Source: Clavelina lepadiformis (lineage: Eukaryota > Chordata > Ascidiacea > Aplousobranchia > Clavelinidae). From it: a stretch of 64,000 bases of DNA. The DNA lies in NCBI RefSeq assembly GCF_947623445.1, contig NC_135243.1:10170501-10234500 (forward strand), given 5' to 3'. This document shows, in pieces, positions 48,701 to 58,493 of this stretch. The translations under genes and the position numbers were made by a program. The notes below the pieces were generated by a model. The model ran no database searches. It had not been told where the DNA came from and worked only from the letters and a program-made list of their open reading frames with translations. Every line of letters starts with the position of its first letter. Within the stretch, counting starts at the first letter, position 1.

Positions 48701-51700
48701 CAAGGAAGCATTACTGACCAAACTGGATTTGCTTTGTAATAACTGCGCAACGTATATTGCGGATGACCTTGTCTCGACCATTGACTACACGAAAGTAAGC
48801 GTGGAAACGCCTAACTTGCACAACCAATCAGTGTTGCTCAAAAATAACCAAAAATCAGATAGACGAATTTCATCCACAGTAGACTCTTCTATACTCACCA
48901 CTCACCAGTGCGTACAGTCTCATAGGTTGAAAAGCGCTGGTTTAGGCATGATGGATAACTCACGTTACTTTAGGCTGTCTAAACTTTTCTTTTAAGGGTT
49001 GAGTTTACAATGTTTTCCTGTATTTGCAAAATTTGCCATAGATTGAACAATGTTTCTGATAGACTGGCTACCAAGTTTATTAAGTCTTAAATCGATTACT
49101 GTGACTGATATCGGTTTCAGGCCATTGAAGCACTTTGTAAGGTAGCAGAAAAATACACACCGGAAAAGACGGGAAAACTATCTGGATCAGAATCTAATGA
49201 ACGGAACAACAATTCATCGCCCAACATACAAAAGAGAAAAGGGAAAGCCGTCAAAGGAATTTCTCAGTCACTATTAGCAAAAGTATGTCATTTTATATAC
49301 ATTTTTCTGGCTGTGGCTTACATGGCTTGATTATTCGATTTGTTGTAAGGTTCGTGAGAAGGAAGCACAGCAGAAGTTGAAGAGTATGATCCGATCTGAT
49401 ATTGATGAGAGAAAAATAGAAAAACTTAAACAATTACCAGATGTTGCTAAATCACTTAGAACGTAAGTAAGCAAAGCCAAGTTAGTATGCATGTACTATT
49501 GTTAATTGTTTGTTTTTCACAATCAGTTTGGAGGTTATTCAAACCTGTTTCATCTTACACTTGGAAAATTATACACTGGTATATATATAGACTGTATAAT
49601 TTCGTAAGTACCGTATACTTATTGTCACTTTTTTTTTCTCAGACTTTTCGTTTCAGAGAAGAAAGGTTCACTTTCCATGGTCTATTTGTCATCGAAACTT
49701 GCTAAATGCTGTCCCTTTGTTGCCACACCAGGTGAAAACATTTACCCTCAAACTTAGTATAGATTCCATATATTTTATATATATATATATTTTAAATATT
49801 TCATTGTATCACTCAAATAGAGTGGAAGCTCATTTACTTACACTTCTTTACTGGAGGCATCTTCAGGCATTTATAATATAGGTTACATTCACTAACTACG
49901 GCATTTAATTTCCTGTGATTGTTTTGAAGCTACCTGTGTTTTTGGCTAGAACAGAAATATTAATACCGTATCTGCCATGAATACACACAATCTTAACAAC
50001 TTCATGGTCTCTTCCCGCAAAACTAAGCAATTCTATTCCAGAAGATTCTGAAAGTAAAACTTAAAAATCTTATTCCACAAGTAACCTTTTTTAATGTACT
50101 GTTTTTCGTAACGTACATTACCATAAACTGTGGTAGTGTTCGAGAACTTTTTTATTTCCTTACCAGACCTTGTGTTGTAAAGGCACTCTTAGAAATGATT
50201 GGATATGTAATTGGTCTCAAACGTTTTCCCGAAAAAACAGCTTCCATACCTGGCAATATCCCGAAAACTAAAAAAACCTTCAAAAATTCTGAATTAATGC
50301 AACGCTAATGGTTAGACGTTGTAATTTGGTCGTAATATTGTCGTCATGAAAAGTGTATTTTAGAAAAGGGTTCAGATTTAACGATATTGTAGTTGGAGGC
50401 TCTGACCCAACGTTGCTGATATATAGTCAAAGATAAATTTGGTTACAGTCGCCGAAATTGGAAAAGGACAGGCGTTCTTTTCCAAGTTTGCAGTAATCGT
50501 GCAGTTATCACCAAATGTCGGGATGGGTTACGTTTGCAGTTAATGAACAGAACTTGTGAACTTCTAGCGCAATAAGGACGTTGGTTTTTATTGCAGTATT
50601 ATACATCGTTATTAAGCGAAACATTAAACACAAGAACGCCAGACTTCCACGCACCACAAAGCACCACAAATCATAATGTCATGCGGCAGTTAGAGAACCA
50701 CACCAGTGACACGACACGAGAAACTTGAGACTAAACTTTATTTTTGAATTAGGTATAATATTAAGGCTACCAGTATTTCAAATCGTCCCTTGGCACCGGT
50801 TGAATTCTTTCCAGGTGCGACTTGCACGTACCTTTTTTTCGAAACTAAACTCTTTCATTCAACGGCTGGTGATGTACTTTAAGTGAAATATTCATCCCTT
50901 CTTGTTCTCGTTCGGTGTGTGCAAGCGCATTAGATTTACAATTGGCGTATGAGGTAGTTCTTGACTGGCTGGCAAACTATGTCGTATCAGAAATTTTACG
51001 TGGCGGCCTTCTCAGCAAGCATGACGTATTTCGACACATTTTCATCTAGCATTATATTGCAGTGCATGTTACGATACGTATTGGTTTATTGTTGTGAAGC
51101 TAAAACCGGCAAAATATTCTTAACATGACGTTGGTATTATTGGTGTCATATACATCTTCAATGAAAAGATAAGTAATTGTTTTTATCATTTTCTTTGCTC
51201 TAAATTTAGTTGCTGCTAATTCAACTGGCTGTTTAGTTAAATAATGACGGATCTATGGATCAACAAGTATGTAACAGAAAAAGATAAAGGATAAAAAATA
51301 TTTTCACCATAGTTTTTCGTGGTTTAAACAACTTAGCTATCATAGTTCATGCACGTTTTTGCAAAGTGCACGCCTTAATGGTAGCCAGGCTTAAGACGGA
51401 TGAGAACGTAATTTTCTAAATGTAAGCCGCATTTTCAATCGTTACCCAGAAAGTAGAGATATTTCCCACCCGACAGATTTTGCCGTAATCATTTTTTATG
51501 AACGTTATTAGTTTTGTTGCACCAACGGTCCGTAACACGTAACAATTGTAACATGTTTTCCGAACAGTCCTGAATTTCTTTCGCGTTTATTTAGATTATT
51601 TACTAGTATTATCAAGTCACTTTGAAGGCTGGTTTGCAATAAGAACTTTTTTATCACGATTAGATTACATAATGATGTGTAAAGACAACTGGTTGGCTAC

Positions 51701-52320
51701 GTCCCGATTACGTCAGAAAATTGTATATCGTATAGGAAGTAATGCAATTAATAGATAGAATAGGCATAAAAAGAGTAGATAAATCATATCAAACATTAAG
51801 TAAACTTATTTCCCCGTCGTTTCCATCCCTACCTGTCATTTTTTGTAAACAGTCTTTTTAGCTACTCATGTAATGTTAACGTTACTGTTTAACTCGAAGC
51901 TTGTTTACCGAGCAGAAAAGGAATGCTGGAAAAAATTTCCGGTAAAACCAATGTTTCGGCCAAGCCAGCAGGGCCAGTGGAACAGAACGTCAGGTTTTGA
52001 CACTCACCCCACCCGACTTTAGCGCCTACATATTTGATGTAGTACGGTGGTGTAAAATTGTAAAAGCATGAGTTTTAATGGGGTTGGGTTCACTGTATTA
52101 TAGATTATGGCACTAGCACATACATTCTAACCAAGCAATTTTTCATACTTTTGCAGCCTTAATGGAAGACCATCTCCGTCTATTAGCTGATGTCACTGCA
52201 CCGTGGCTTTCGTTCACAACGGTTCGAAAACAGGAATATGCTCGGCTGGATAAAGACGTACAGATCAGTGTGGTCCTTGCGAAGTTGCAAAATCAAATAA
52301 AACTGGAAGAAAAATCATAG
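39460..52320 (+). CDS. CDT1: DNA replication licensing factor CDT1, about 12 exons
   Basis: Exons: 39460-39715, 41814-42220, 42409-42468, about 44727-44903, 44986-45098, 45191-45339, 45513-45619, 45755-45949, 49121-49282, 49350-49462, 49643-49731 and 52157-52320. All junctions keep phase; the product is about 660 residues. CDT1 loads MCM2-7 at origins with ORC and CDC6. The N-terminus has a PIP degron, QAVVTDYF (residues 4-11), with the TD pair and a basic residue at +4 that mark substrates of CRL4-Cdt2 for S-phase destruction. A disordered, serine-rich region with SP sites follows (exon 2). Exons 4-8 give the geminin-binding and central winged-helix region (YAYQRLHSLAQ, YRQERGVPTYND, DYQLTIEPVLP, RRWHPQFALDKVPDIP). 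Exons 9-12 give the MCM-binding C-terminal winged helix. The 5' end of exon 4 is uncertain, and another small exon could lie between exons 3 and 4. Confidence 0.92.
40127..41543 (-). pseudogene. Broken hAT (BED-type) transposase in CDT1 intron 1
   Basis: On the minus strand, three frames read in turn give the end of a hAT transposase: EVKYPSM and PIQFWAF pieces, then SVISERLFIASGFVVSPVR and VEMITFLHANL, the hallmark dimerisation end (SERxFSxxG, VVxxxRxRL, VxxLxFLxxNL). An upstream acidic linker with SSSDDASDV (41073-41273) fits the same protein. The left end TAGGGATGTTCC and right end CACATCTCTA suggest TAGRGATG-type inverted ends, but no target duplication is clear. Frameshifts show it is dead. 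Confidence 0.75.
41814..42220 (+). CDS. CDT1: CDT1 exon 2 (disordered region)
   Basis: The acceptor TTTGTGATACAG and donor GTATGA fit phase 1 in and phase 0 out. Encodes EYFSPVSKRNDIDD through SQMAKQLLSKKE. Rich in serine and SP sites (LSPSKR, ISPRK), possible CDK targets, and lysine-rich. Confidence 0.8.
42409..42468 (+). CDS. CDT1: CDT1 exon 3
   Basis: A 20-codon exon, TSLNDLQEVLKSKGRLKDLQ, with the acceptor GTGTTTAG and donor GTTTTC. Probably a helix just before the winged-helix region. Confidence 0.65.
42559..44522 (+). mobile_element. DNA transposon with long inverted ends in CDT1 intron 3
   Basis: Begins CACTGGGGAACAATTTT and ends with the reverse complement of CACAAGGGAACACAATTTT. 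The two ends match in blocks over about 110-120 bases (42559-42680 against 44412-44522), including TTGTTGACTT, GCTGA-TTC-AAAAATG and CTATCACGTCAAGTTTTT. TAA lies on both sides (42556-42558 and 44523-44525), a possible 3-bp target duplication. The interior carries the broken gene at 43122-44175. Length is 1964 bp. I cannot name the superfamily; 3-bp duplications occur in several (CACTA, Harbinger, Zator, Academ). Confidence 0.8.
43122..44175 (+). pseudogene. Broken orphan-family gene inside the transposon
   Basis: Three successive plus-strand frames join into one protein. The first has YCHNIQGLLEELGI, EWRMFIDSSKR and KCVLLYNSN; the second (from 43420) has VDLKMLCFLLGQQHGYTKY and CYLCMWDSRARDQHW; the third (from about 43560) has LKPGDPNILHETLLD, LHIKLGLMRQFF, FDGPQIRQL, KQGERFHQDLKVMEERY and QGRWD. 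After a stop, LADYCWSIKRE continues in another frame. From memory this matches a multi-copy animal family usually annotated as uncharacterised. CxxC in YLCMWDSR and conserved D, H and E residues would suit a metal-binding enzyme, possibly a transposase, but that is inference. At least three frame breaks make it inactive. Confidence 0.75.
44727..44903 (+). CDS. CDT1: CDT1 exon 4 (start of geminin-binding region)
   Basis: The 3' part is secure: DYAYQRLHSLAQDIP and LPYKFK, then donor GTACAG. The same frame has a stop at 44718-44720, so the exon begins after that; phase-0 acceptors AAAG or GAG around 44775-44780 are possible. Lysine-rich residues precede the domain. Confidence 0.75.
44986..45098 (+). 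CDS. CDT1: CDT1 exon 5
   Basis: Encodes VLQEMFKSADTVISMLFNRQ and onward to KDMIRK, the helix-rich part of the central winged-helix domain. Acceptor ACATTTAG, donor GTGAGT. Confidence 0.9.
45191..45339 (+). CDS. CDT1: CDT1 exon 6
   Basis: Encodes TFQQKDLGKIAHVFPTAYKY and then RQERGVPTYND and DYQLTIEPVLPEK, among the most conserved CDT1 segments. Acceptor TTGTCTTCAG, donor GTGCGG (weak). Confidence 0.9.
45513..45619 (+). CDS. CDT1: CDT1 exon 7
   Basis: Encodes ETSYGEGVPKLTSGLLVQRR and HHFHLKMLEIVKQHHQ. Matches the ASRLLQRRQIFSQKL region of human CDT1. Acceptor TTTTTCAG, donor GTTTCT. Confidence 0.85.
45755..45949 (+). CDS. CDT1: CDT1 exon 8
   Basis: Encodes QFLNELDPPLKVNSDELRRW, HPQFALDKVPDIPSAELP and a basic tail. 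The WHPxF-VPDIP motif is a CDT1 signature. Acceptor TTTGTATCAG, donor GTAAAT. Confidence 0.9.
45950..49120 (+). other. CDT1: CDT1 intron 8 (3.2 kb)
   Basis: Contains the antisense transposon-like frame at 47052-47813 and repeat-like sequence at about 46330-46700. A plus-strand frame at 48624-48995 begins with a hydrophobic stretch (VLLFLLAVLF) and has a possible donor GTAAGC after residue 57; I could not link it to any gene and treat it as probable chance. Confidence 0.6.
47052..47813 (-). CDS. Transposon-like orphan protein, 253 residues, antisense in CDT1 intron
   Basis: One uninterrupted frame. The central motif HSRWITTASGYLRLLL, then IVSYIVSVYVPSFVMIHLHP and ACDGPF, resembles, from memory, a multi-copy family in arthropods and cnidarians with HxRWLTTANRxLRLY and VYxPxWFxIK motifs, usually annotated as uncharacterised and often repetitive. 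The C-terminal half has LDPQNVALSVYSE and a charged end (RKIGWLKNILQEKIRENKS). The family proteins are longer, so the N-terminal part is probably missing or in another exon; a stop lies just upstream in frame. No inverted ends were found around it. It could be a recent mobile-element copy or a captured gene. It lies opposite to CDT1 inside intron 8. Confidence 0.55.
   Translation of the reverse strand: MVDNSFCSDELCLLVLASHLLMNVPENLKNLLTYKHESISHSRWITTASGYLRLLLFNIGSQQMSTNQKRKSEKIVSYIVSVYVPSFVMIHLHPKACDGPFLTLFQRNLLLAYREIQPDVADMVMKYYLDHAGQWLDPQNVALSVYSEVPPYPIEAVKVSSSMPLSIDVNNLLMNRNAGLKQFFTLNRKQAHGIASDDVDPEFWKAIENNNRCNERKIGWLKNILQEKIRENKSTLRHTDFRLQAYLCNMDNN
49121..49282 (+). CDS. CDT1: CDT1 exon 9
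   Basis: Encodes AIEALCKVAEKYTPEK, then a polar linker with ERNNNSSP and KGISQSLLAK, matching the GVSQDLLERI segment that opens the C-terminal domain. Acceptor ATCGGTTTCAG, donor GTATGT. Confidence 0.85.
49350..49462 (+). CDS. CDT1: CDT1 exon 10
   Basis: Encodes VREKEAQQKLKSMIRSDIDE and KLKQLPDVAKSLRT; matches RAKEAQKQLAQM and RLPELARVLRS in human CDT1. Acceptor TTGTAAG, donor GTAAGT. Confidence 0.9.
49643..49731 (+). CDS. CDT1: CDT1 exon 11
   Basis: Encodes LFVSEKKGSLSMVYLSSKLA and KCCPFVATPG, part of the MCM-binding winged helix. The acceptor TTTTTTTTCTCAG is strong; donor GTGAAA. Confidence 0.9.
49732..52156 (+). other. CDT1: CDT1 intron 11 (2.4 kb)
   Basis: No recognisable gene or complete transposon. 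A TA-rich microsatellite lies at about 49776-49790. Confidence 0.6.
52157..52320 (+). CDS. CDT1: CDT1 last exon
   Basis: Encodes ALMEDHLRLLADVTAPWLSF, then VRKQEYARLDKD and the C-terminus KLEEKS before TAG. Matches the human end (LLPDWLSLHRIRTDTYVKL). Acceptor ACTTTTGCAG. Confidence 0.9.
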
Positions 52321-53116
52321 AAGTACGCTTTTCTTGAAAACAGAATATCCACAAACACAGTGGAACTAATTGAATCGAAATCGGATTCGCTTCAGGAAAT
52401 GCATGTTACCAGTATGTTAGTATGGATCTGTTTGCTGATTCATCCGCCGTTAAAAAGACGAATCTTTATTGTGTTAGCATCTACATTACAAACATTATTC
52501 ACTTTATGTTGATGTGCTTCATTTGACCCGTATTAATTGACCTACTTCGCATAAATACATCAATCATGTGTTGTACTTACTACCTTATGCTATCCACATT
52601 TCTTTGCCAGTACTGTCAGGATGATGCCATATGTGGTTTTGAAGTATGTCTCAATTCTTCTCGGAGGAAAAATATATAAAACTGCATGGTATTAATCAAT
52701 AGGGCGTATTCATTCAATGTTTGTAAAAACAACACAATATTTAGTGTTTTCTTTCATTATCCTTACTGTCAAGGCTGTCGCAAAACGCGTTTGTTGTTAC
52801 TGTACTCAAGTTTGTTAACGTCAGTTTTAAAAGTGAAATAAAAGTGCTACGAAAAATTCTATAGATAGAATAATTGTTACAAACGATACCACATAGCAAT
52901 CGTCGTAATGATCCGATTGCCAATGTTTGTTTTTTAAACTGGCAGTTTCAAAGCTCAGACATGGTTAAATGCGCGCTTAGCCACTTGGTGCGGTAAAAAG
53001 ACATCAGTGGACACGTTGCATGGCGATCAAGAATCATCACTGATCCAAGACCTTAGCATGTAAACGTTTGACTGCAGTTTATCTACCGATTATTACTTGC
53101 GGTTGTGTCTCGTCGA
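52321..53116. other. Region between CDT1 and DIPK1-like genes, no gene
   Basis: The convergent 3' ends of CDT1 (plus) and the DIPK1-like gene (minus) face each other here. No coding frame of interest. Confidence 0.45.
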
Positions 53117-53534
53117 CATAGGTGGGCAGTACCACGGGACCTTTTCAGAACCGTTACCGTTTTCAAAAGTACCGAATTAGTTTTTCAAGAAATTTCAGTC
53201 GGTCTCGGTACTTATCACGTGATAATTTGAAAATTTTTACAAGCATGTTTTCAAAAATACATGTTAATTAATCCTTAGTACTAATTTTAGCACATGCTGA
53301 TCTTTTTTTATCTAGATACGACAAGTAAAATTGCAAGCGAATAAGGTCACATATGTTTTCACCTGGAGTAACCTTTACCGAGGGCATAATAATGGCAAAC
53401 ATTGCATTTGCAGCAGCATCTTTTACATAAAATGTACCGAACTACTTTTTTGAAATAGTACCGGAACCGTCGGTACATTTTTTGCCAAGTACCGTTACTG
53501 ATGATACTTTCAAAGTACCGACTGCCCACCTCTG
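53117..53534. mobile_element. hAT-type MITE, 418 bp
   Basis: Begins CATAGGTGGGCAGTACC and ends ACTGCCCACCTCTG. The flanks are ctcgtcga (53109-53116) and ctcgtcgg (53535-53542), an 8-bp duplication with one mismatch. The interior repeats GTACCG-type words. It lies about 110 bases downstream of the DIPK1-like stop codon. Confidence 0.85.
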
Positions 53535-53568
53535 CTCGTCGGTAATCTGTGAAGCGTGTTGTTAAATC

Positions 53569-53574
53569 TTTAAT
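53569..53574 (-). promoter_or_regulatory. Possible poly(A) signal of DIPK1-like gene
   Basis: The minus strand reads ATTAAA, the commonest variant signal, about 70 bases after the stop codon and before the MITE. Confidence 0.35.
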
Positions 53575-53646
53575 GGTTAATTTGCTGAACTGTTTTAGCA
53601 ATACGGAGTCTTCATCGCTATGTTTCGAACTGTGATCGGCCGCATT

Positions 53647-53829
53647 TCATTCCAGCTCACTAAACGTTATCTTGTTTTCTTCATTCAAAATCTTTTCAAG
53701 ACGTGCGAAGCGGCCCGAAAGATCGTTGTAGTTTCCTGATGAACAAGCGTGCAAAATGCCTTTTACTTCCGTATTAAATTTGCGTTGAAAATTGTTGAAT
53801 ATATGGGGAAAAAGCTCTCTGCAGAAAAT
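53647..53829 (-). CDS. DIPK1-like exon 4
   Basis: Encodes IFCRELFPHIFNNFQRKF to the stop after ENKITFSELE. The acceptor TTTTTGCAACAG keeps phase 0 after NLQ. Confidence 0.75.
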   Translation of the reverse strand: MFCRELFPHIFNNFQRKFNTEVKGILHACSSGNYNDLSGRFARLEKILNEENKITFSELE

Positions 53830-56800
53830 CTGTTGCAAAAACTTCGCGTTAAAACCCGGATTGACTAAAATTATATTTATGTCATTATGCTTGGGATGGT
53901 ATAAAACTATAAATAGTCAAGAATAATGATTCTCATGAAAAATTGGCATTGATTAAAAGCTGCTTGCATTGAATAAGCTACAATTTATGTTATCAACACC
54001 TGTAAATTAGATTCGACTCTGTGGACATCACATAACTCTGTCTTGGTGTTGCAAACAAAATTGCAATGAAGAAACTGGCAGTCTTCGTTGCTAAAGCATC
54101 TCTGCTTCTTCAGGATGACCACAAGAACCTTTAGCACGAAAATAATCACTCTCATTTGTGAAGCTTATTCATTATTCATACTACCAAGTCATACCTAGCC
54201 TAATTCACTTAAGCATATACGTAGCGCAAATTAAACTAAACCTTTAAAAATAACACAAAACATCGGAACTACCAACAAACTACTAATTATTACTTTTTAA
54301 TGTGTAGTGGGTTTAAGCCTGTGTTGATATACGTATGCAGTCCCACCATAATGTGGCGATGGATGGGTCTGTATTAATGCTTTTGGATGACCTGAAGCCA
54401 AAGGATTTAATTGTTCGTCTAGGCCTCCTTTTGTCTATTTTAATTTTGACTCCGTTGCTGATGCTAACCCTTATTGTTTCTTTAAGTCTGCACAACGTTC
54501 ATAAAGTCCAAATTCTTATATTCCGAAATTTAGTCGCAATTACATCAGAAAAAATTATCATGTCAATTTTACAAGACTATTTACGTCACAGAACTATGTC
54601 ACAAGAACACTTCTAAATTCGTAACACGCTAAGCGTACTACAAGTACTGTACTTGAAAAGCAGTTTACTCTACCCCACGGAAGCATGGTATAGTTAAGCT
54701 GGACAGCTAATATATAGCTACGAAACGCGCGCATTTTTAAATGGCACATATTTCCTAGCCAGAGAACACACAATTGCTTACTAAAAACGTCAATTACCTA
54801 CATTATTAGAATTCACTATTACAATCGCCATAACATCATGGTTCATTAATATTGTGTATCATTCGCCTCAACATGCTTTAAAGTTAAACGCATTGCGGGA
54901 AAAACGAGTTTTTCAAAATAAAGCTCGGTAAAAACCGGTTTTCAAAATTCCTATTAATTAGCAACCCTAGCTGCTACTCCTGCAGCCCAGACCATCAGCT
55001 TTTTGCAACCAACTTTCTTACAAGTAAGTTCCCTTTTGTGGGTCGAAGAAAAACAACAAACCAAAACACTTTGGGGCACAGACGTAAATGCTACCAATTA
55101 AAAAAATAAAAAAATCTTGACCGCTTTGAAAGAAAAATATAAAAATAAAACGTGCGAGCGTTTTGTTTCATTTGACTTGGACAAAAATTGCAGGAGCTGC
55201 AGCCCTTAAGTAGGCTATGAGCCGCCTCTGCCTGTATGGATCCTTTTAGCTGCGATAATAAACGTGAAAATACAAAACTTTGATGACGTTCAGGTAAAGG
55301 CCATTTGTCTTCGACAGAGAATCATTTTTCAGACGAGAAAAACTTGAGTGGGTTTATACGTCTGATATAGCCTACGTTAAAATGCTGTTAAAAATTGGGA
55401 GAGGACCTTTATTCGAGATGGAATATAACCTACACGGTAAATAACAACGAGTTTACATCCTGAAACAGACATTAAGCGGGCCATTGTTTTTGTGTTTGAA
55501 AATTTTATAAGGTTTAATGAAACGTGCTCGAAAATCTGATTTCACTGCGCAAGAAATATGGCTATAATAGTAATGCCACTTACCTCTTGAGACACAATCT
55601 TAGCGCTATTCAGAATGATCAAGCGATCGTCATCGGTCGACGCAATTTGATCCATTGTGACACCACAACCATGAAAAACAGACCCACTGGAAGTGTCGTC
55701 CAATTTCGCTGCTAATTTCGTTAGGGAGACGGCCAGTTTGAGTCTCCGCGACATGTCAAAAACTATGCTCATTAATTGATAGGAAAGGCTCAATTCCATT
55801 GAAAGTGGAGCAATATAGTCAACACCGTAATACGGCCCACATACCGCCTGTATACGTGGATAGTAGTCCAACAAATTTCTGTTGTTTGAAATAAGCCACA
55901 TATTTTTCGTGAAATTAACATAATTCGAAGCCTTCAGAAACCTTATAAACTCTGGCTGTTGTAGCACAGTCCATAATGTCAGTATTTCTCCTTTACGTAG
56001 GACACTCTCTTTTAAGCCGGTTAATACAGGATCGTCCGAGCGGAAATTAACCAAACGATTTCCGTTCACTTTTTCGTTGTTTTTAAATAATGTGAGTTTT
56101 TCCCGTTCCAAAGTGTCGGCAACAGCCCAGTAAATTCTTTCAGCGGAAAAATCGCTGGTTGCATTGAAGTCCCACAATATCCACTGTTGGTAAAAATTTA
56201 CAATACTAAACATTGATTTTAGCAATAAGGATCTTCCATTCGTCTCATTGTACAACAAATATGTGTTGGTGGGATAATTTGAATTTGCTGGTATTATGAC
56301 GTCAACATCGCTGCAGATTTGAGGGCACAGACTTCCCTCAATTATTTGAAGCTCGTAAAGGCGACACTAAATTAATATACAGATGAAAGTAAATTAAATT
56401 TTCACAACTATTGTATTACATTACTTATGACAGATAACAGTAGAATTAAATAGTCCGGCAGGCAGTATTTGTTTGGAACGATCAAGGATAAGTTATAACA
56501 GTGGGAATATTAATCGCATGCTCCTAGTTCAACTCAATTGTCTAAATTTTAAAAGGATGGTTTGGTGCAACTTTCCCGAAAACGTATAACTTTAACCTCA
56601 AATTTATTACATGTTAGCCCAAATGAAACCTAATATATTGAAACTATTTGCAACATTGTCCATTGTCCAACCCGGAGCACTCATGCGGTTCAGTTGAAAG
56701 ATTTGTGCTGTCAAGTTAAAGATTTTCGTTGCTTATAGATGTCTAGTAATGACAACTAATCTCTAATTTAATAAGCAACTAACGGTTGTTTGAAACGCTG

Positions 56801-57586
56801 GGTCCAGTGAAAAGTGACCGAAACAAACCGATTTTATCCTAGAACGTTGTGCTGACTAGTTATATGCTCAAGTATTGCACATGAAAAACTTGTTTTGATT
56901 CTAAGCATTGATTTTTTCACTTATACTTTGTGTTGAACTCCATCATATGTTACCTACTCAAACGAGCGGCCCTTATTAAAAAGTGACGTTATTTTTGTCC
57001 CTGTAAAGCAATTTGGTTGGACTTGGTTTGGTAGATGATGTAAAATTAACTCTTTGCATATAAACTGCAAAGTGTTACTGTTTCCCCTTATCAATTATAA
57101 CTAACCGCCTATTTCGAAGGCGACGCCCGTGACCTACTTTCCGTTAAATTGTAATCATTATTATATTTTCAAACGTTTTATCATATCGACATGTAGATTG
57201 TTCATTCTGTAGAGTACATCAGAGTATATAAAGTAACTTAGCATTCGTGACCCAATCACAAGCATGCAGCAACTAGCAATGAGTTGAAATGATGTCCAAA
57301 TCTATCCTAGAAAGTCACATTTCTGCAATTTACTTAACACTCACAAATTTTACTTGCAAACATGATAAAAATTGTTAACTTGCTGCAATTTATTTGTACA
57401 AAAGTATTAGTGCAATATACGTAAATGTACTCAACTACTCACCAATGACTCAATTTCTTTGTTCCCGTAGTTAGTGCATCGGTACTGAGCAAAAAAACTT
57501 GCAACGGCGTACAAATTGACAATAACCAGAATGGTTAAAATCGCCACTTTACAAGTTAGAATTAACTTGTCCTCCTTATTCATCAT
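53647..57586 (-). CDS. FAM69/DIPK1-family transmembrane kinase-like protein, four exons
   Basis: Exons 57443-57586, 55584-56366, 54000-54128 and 53647-53829, all introns phase 0, give 412 residues; vertebrate DIPK1 proteins have about 430. Residues 8-32 form a signal anchor (LILTCKVAILTILVIVNLYA), so the rest should lie in the ER or Golgi lumen, as known for the family. A cysteine set follows (YRC, LCRLYE, GSLCPQIC). LLLKSM (about 96-101) fits the ATP-binding lysine. VFHGCGVTMDQIAS and DDRLIILNSAK correspond to the catalytic-loop and DFG-like regions, but the usual aspartates are not seen (CG and LN at those places), so it may be a pseudokinase. Exon 3 holds the cysteine-rich signature EDCQFLHCNFVC, and exon 4 the IFCRELFPHIF helix near the C-terminus. 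Substrate and role are unknown. Confidence 0.8.
54000..54128 (-). CDS. DIPK1-like exon 3 (cysteine-rich)
   Basis: Encodes VLVVILKKQRC, then FSNEDCQFLHCNFVCNTK and VHRVESNLQ. The acceptor GCTAAAG is weak; the donor is GTGTTG. The spacing of cysteines matches the family, and the phase fits both neighbours. Confidence 0.65.
55584..56366 (-). CDS. DIPK1-like exon 2 (kinase-like domain)
   Basis: A 261-codon exon from CRLYELQIIEGSLCPQIC through SAKIVSQE. The acceptor TATTAATTTAG and donor GTAAGT are good. It holds nearly all of the kinase-like fold. Confidence 0.8.
57443..57586 (-). CDS. DIPK1-like exon 1 (signal anchor)
   Basis: Starts at the first of two adjacent ATGs (MMNKEDK) and encodes the membrane anchor and first cysteine (YRC). 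The donor is GTGAGT. Confidence 0.75.
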
Positions 57587-58490
57587 ATTTATAATTACTG
57601 ACAGTGACCTTTACAACAGGGTGTTGTATTACTGGCTGCTCTAAAAGTATTTGTATCTGTCAGGGCTGTCTACACTAGCCTATGCTATCTACAAAGCTAG
57701 TTGTTAAACTGCATACTCCCCGAAACGTGTAAACAATGTGACTGCAGACGAAGATGGAAATTCTGGATAATTATCTACTGCTCTAGTATTTTTTCTTTTC
57801 CGCGTTATTGGCTGCAGTCAAAATGACATCAATCGATTTGCACGTCATTGTTATTTGTTCGCAGTACTATATCGCGTTATTGTATAGGAGGCATTGTTTA
57901 TGCTGAAGAGGTTGTTTAGGCTTAGGAGGGGTAACCAGAAATCAAGAGACCCTTTTAGCGTATGAGGGTTATTCGTAATATTGAGAAAGTGTACAGCACC
58001 TATAATAAAACCTTTTCTTGTTGGCTATTTTTGTTGTAATATTAAAGCCTTTCGGCCGACAAAAGGAGCATTCTAACCGTACGCAACAATAGAGTCAGAT
58101 AATTGAAGAGGTAAGTTAAGTTAAGATAACCTCATAAATCAAAAGCAGTTTTGCAGGCCAACTTGTTTCTGGACTTCACATTCACTTTAAACAGTTACCG
58201 GTATACACGCAGCCCTATCAGTTTTTTCGTCATAAATTTCTGAAAATAACTTTTATAAAAAATGAAGTGTCATACAATATTATTTTGTCTGGATTTTTCG
58301 CAGTACACCAGAAGAAGCAAGCTTATGCTTGCCAAAGCTCGTGTCGAAAAATATAAAGTTAAACTTCAGAGTGCCAAAATATATCCTGTTTTTTATTTTA
58401 TTCAAAATTTGGTTAACACGGTTCAGATAACATCAATTTTTTCTGGTTTGACTCACTTACGCTGCTTGGCGACCACAACCACATGTAGAC
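57587..58490. other. Region between divergent DIPK1-like and NOL6-like genes
   Basis: Holds the presumed promoters of both genes. A short repeat shared with 14010 lies at 58066-58110. A plus frame at 58262-58555 begins at an ATG and contains SKLMLAKARVEKYKVKL; it might be an upstream exon but is not recognised. Confidence 0.4.
58066..58110 (+). repeat. Short dispersed repeat, copy 2
   Basis: Matches 14010-14055: GAGCATTCTAACCGTACGCA and the AATAGAGTCAG block. Confidence 0.55.
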
Positions 58491-58493
58491 CAA

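Noticed and set aside
48624..48995. 123-codon plus frame with a hydrophobic start in CDT1 intron 8
   Set aside because: Could be a signal peptide exon (donor GTAAGC after 57 codons), but no partner exon and no similarity recognised; too weak to call.
54335..54616. 93-codon plus frame with a membrane-like segment
   Set aside because: Falls in intron 2 of the minus-strand DIPK1-like gene; no support as a gene.
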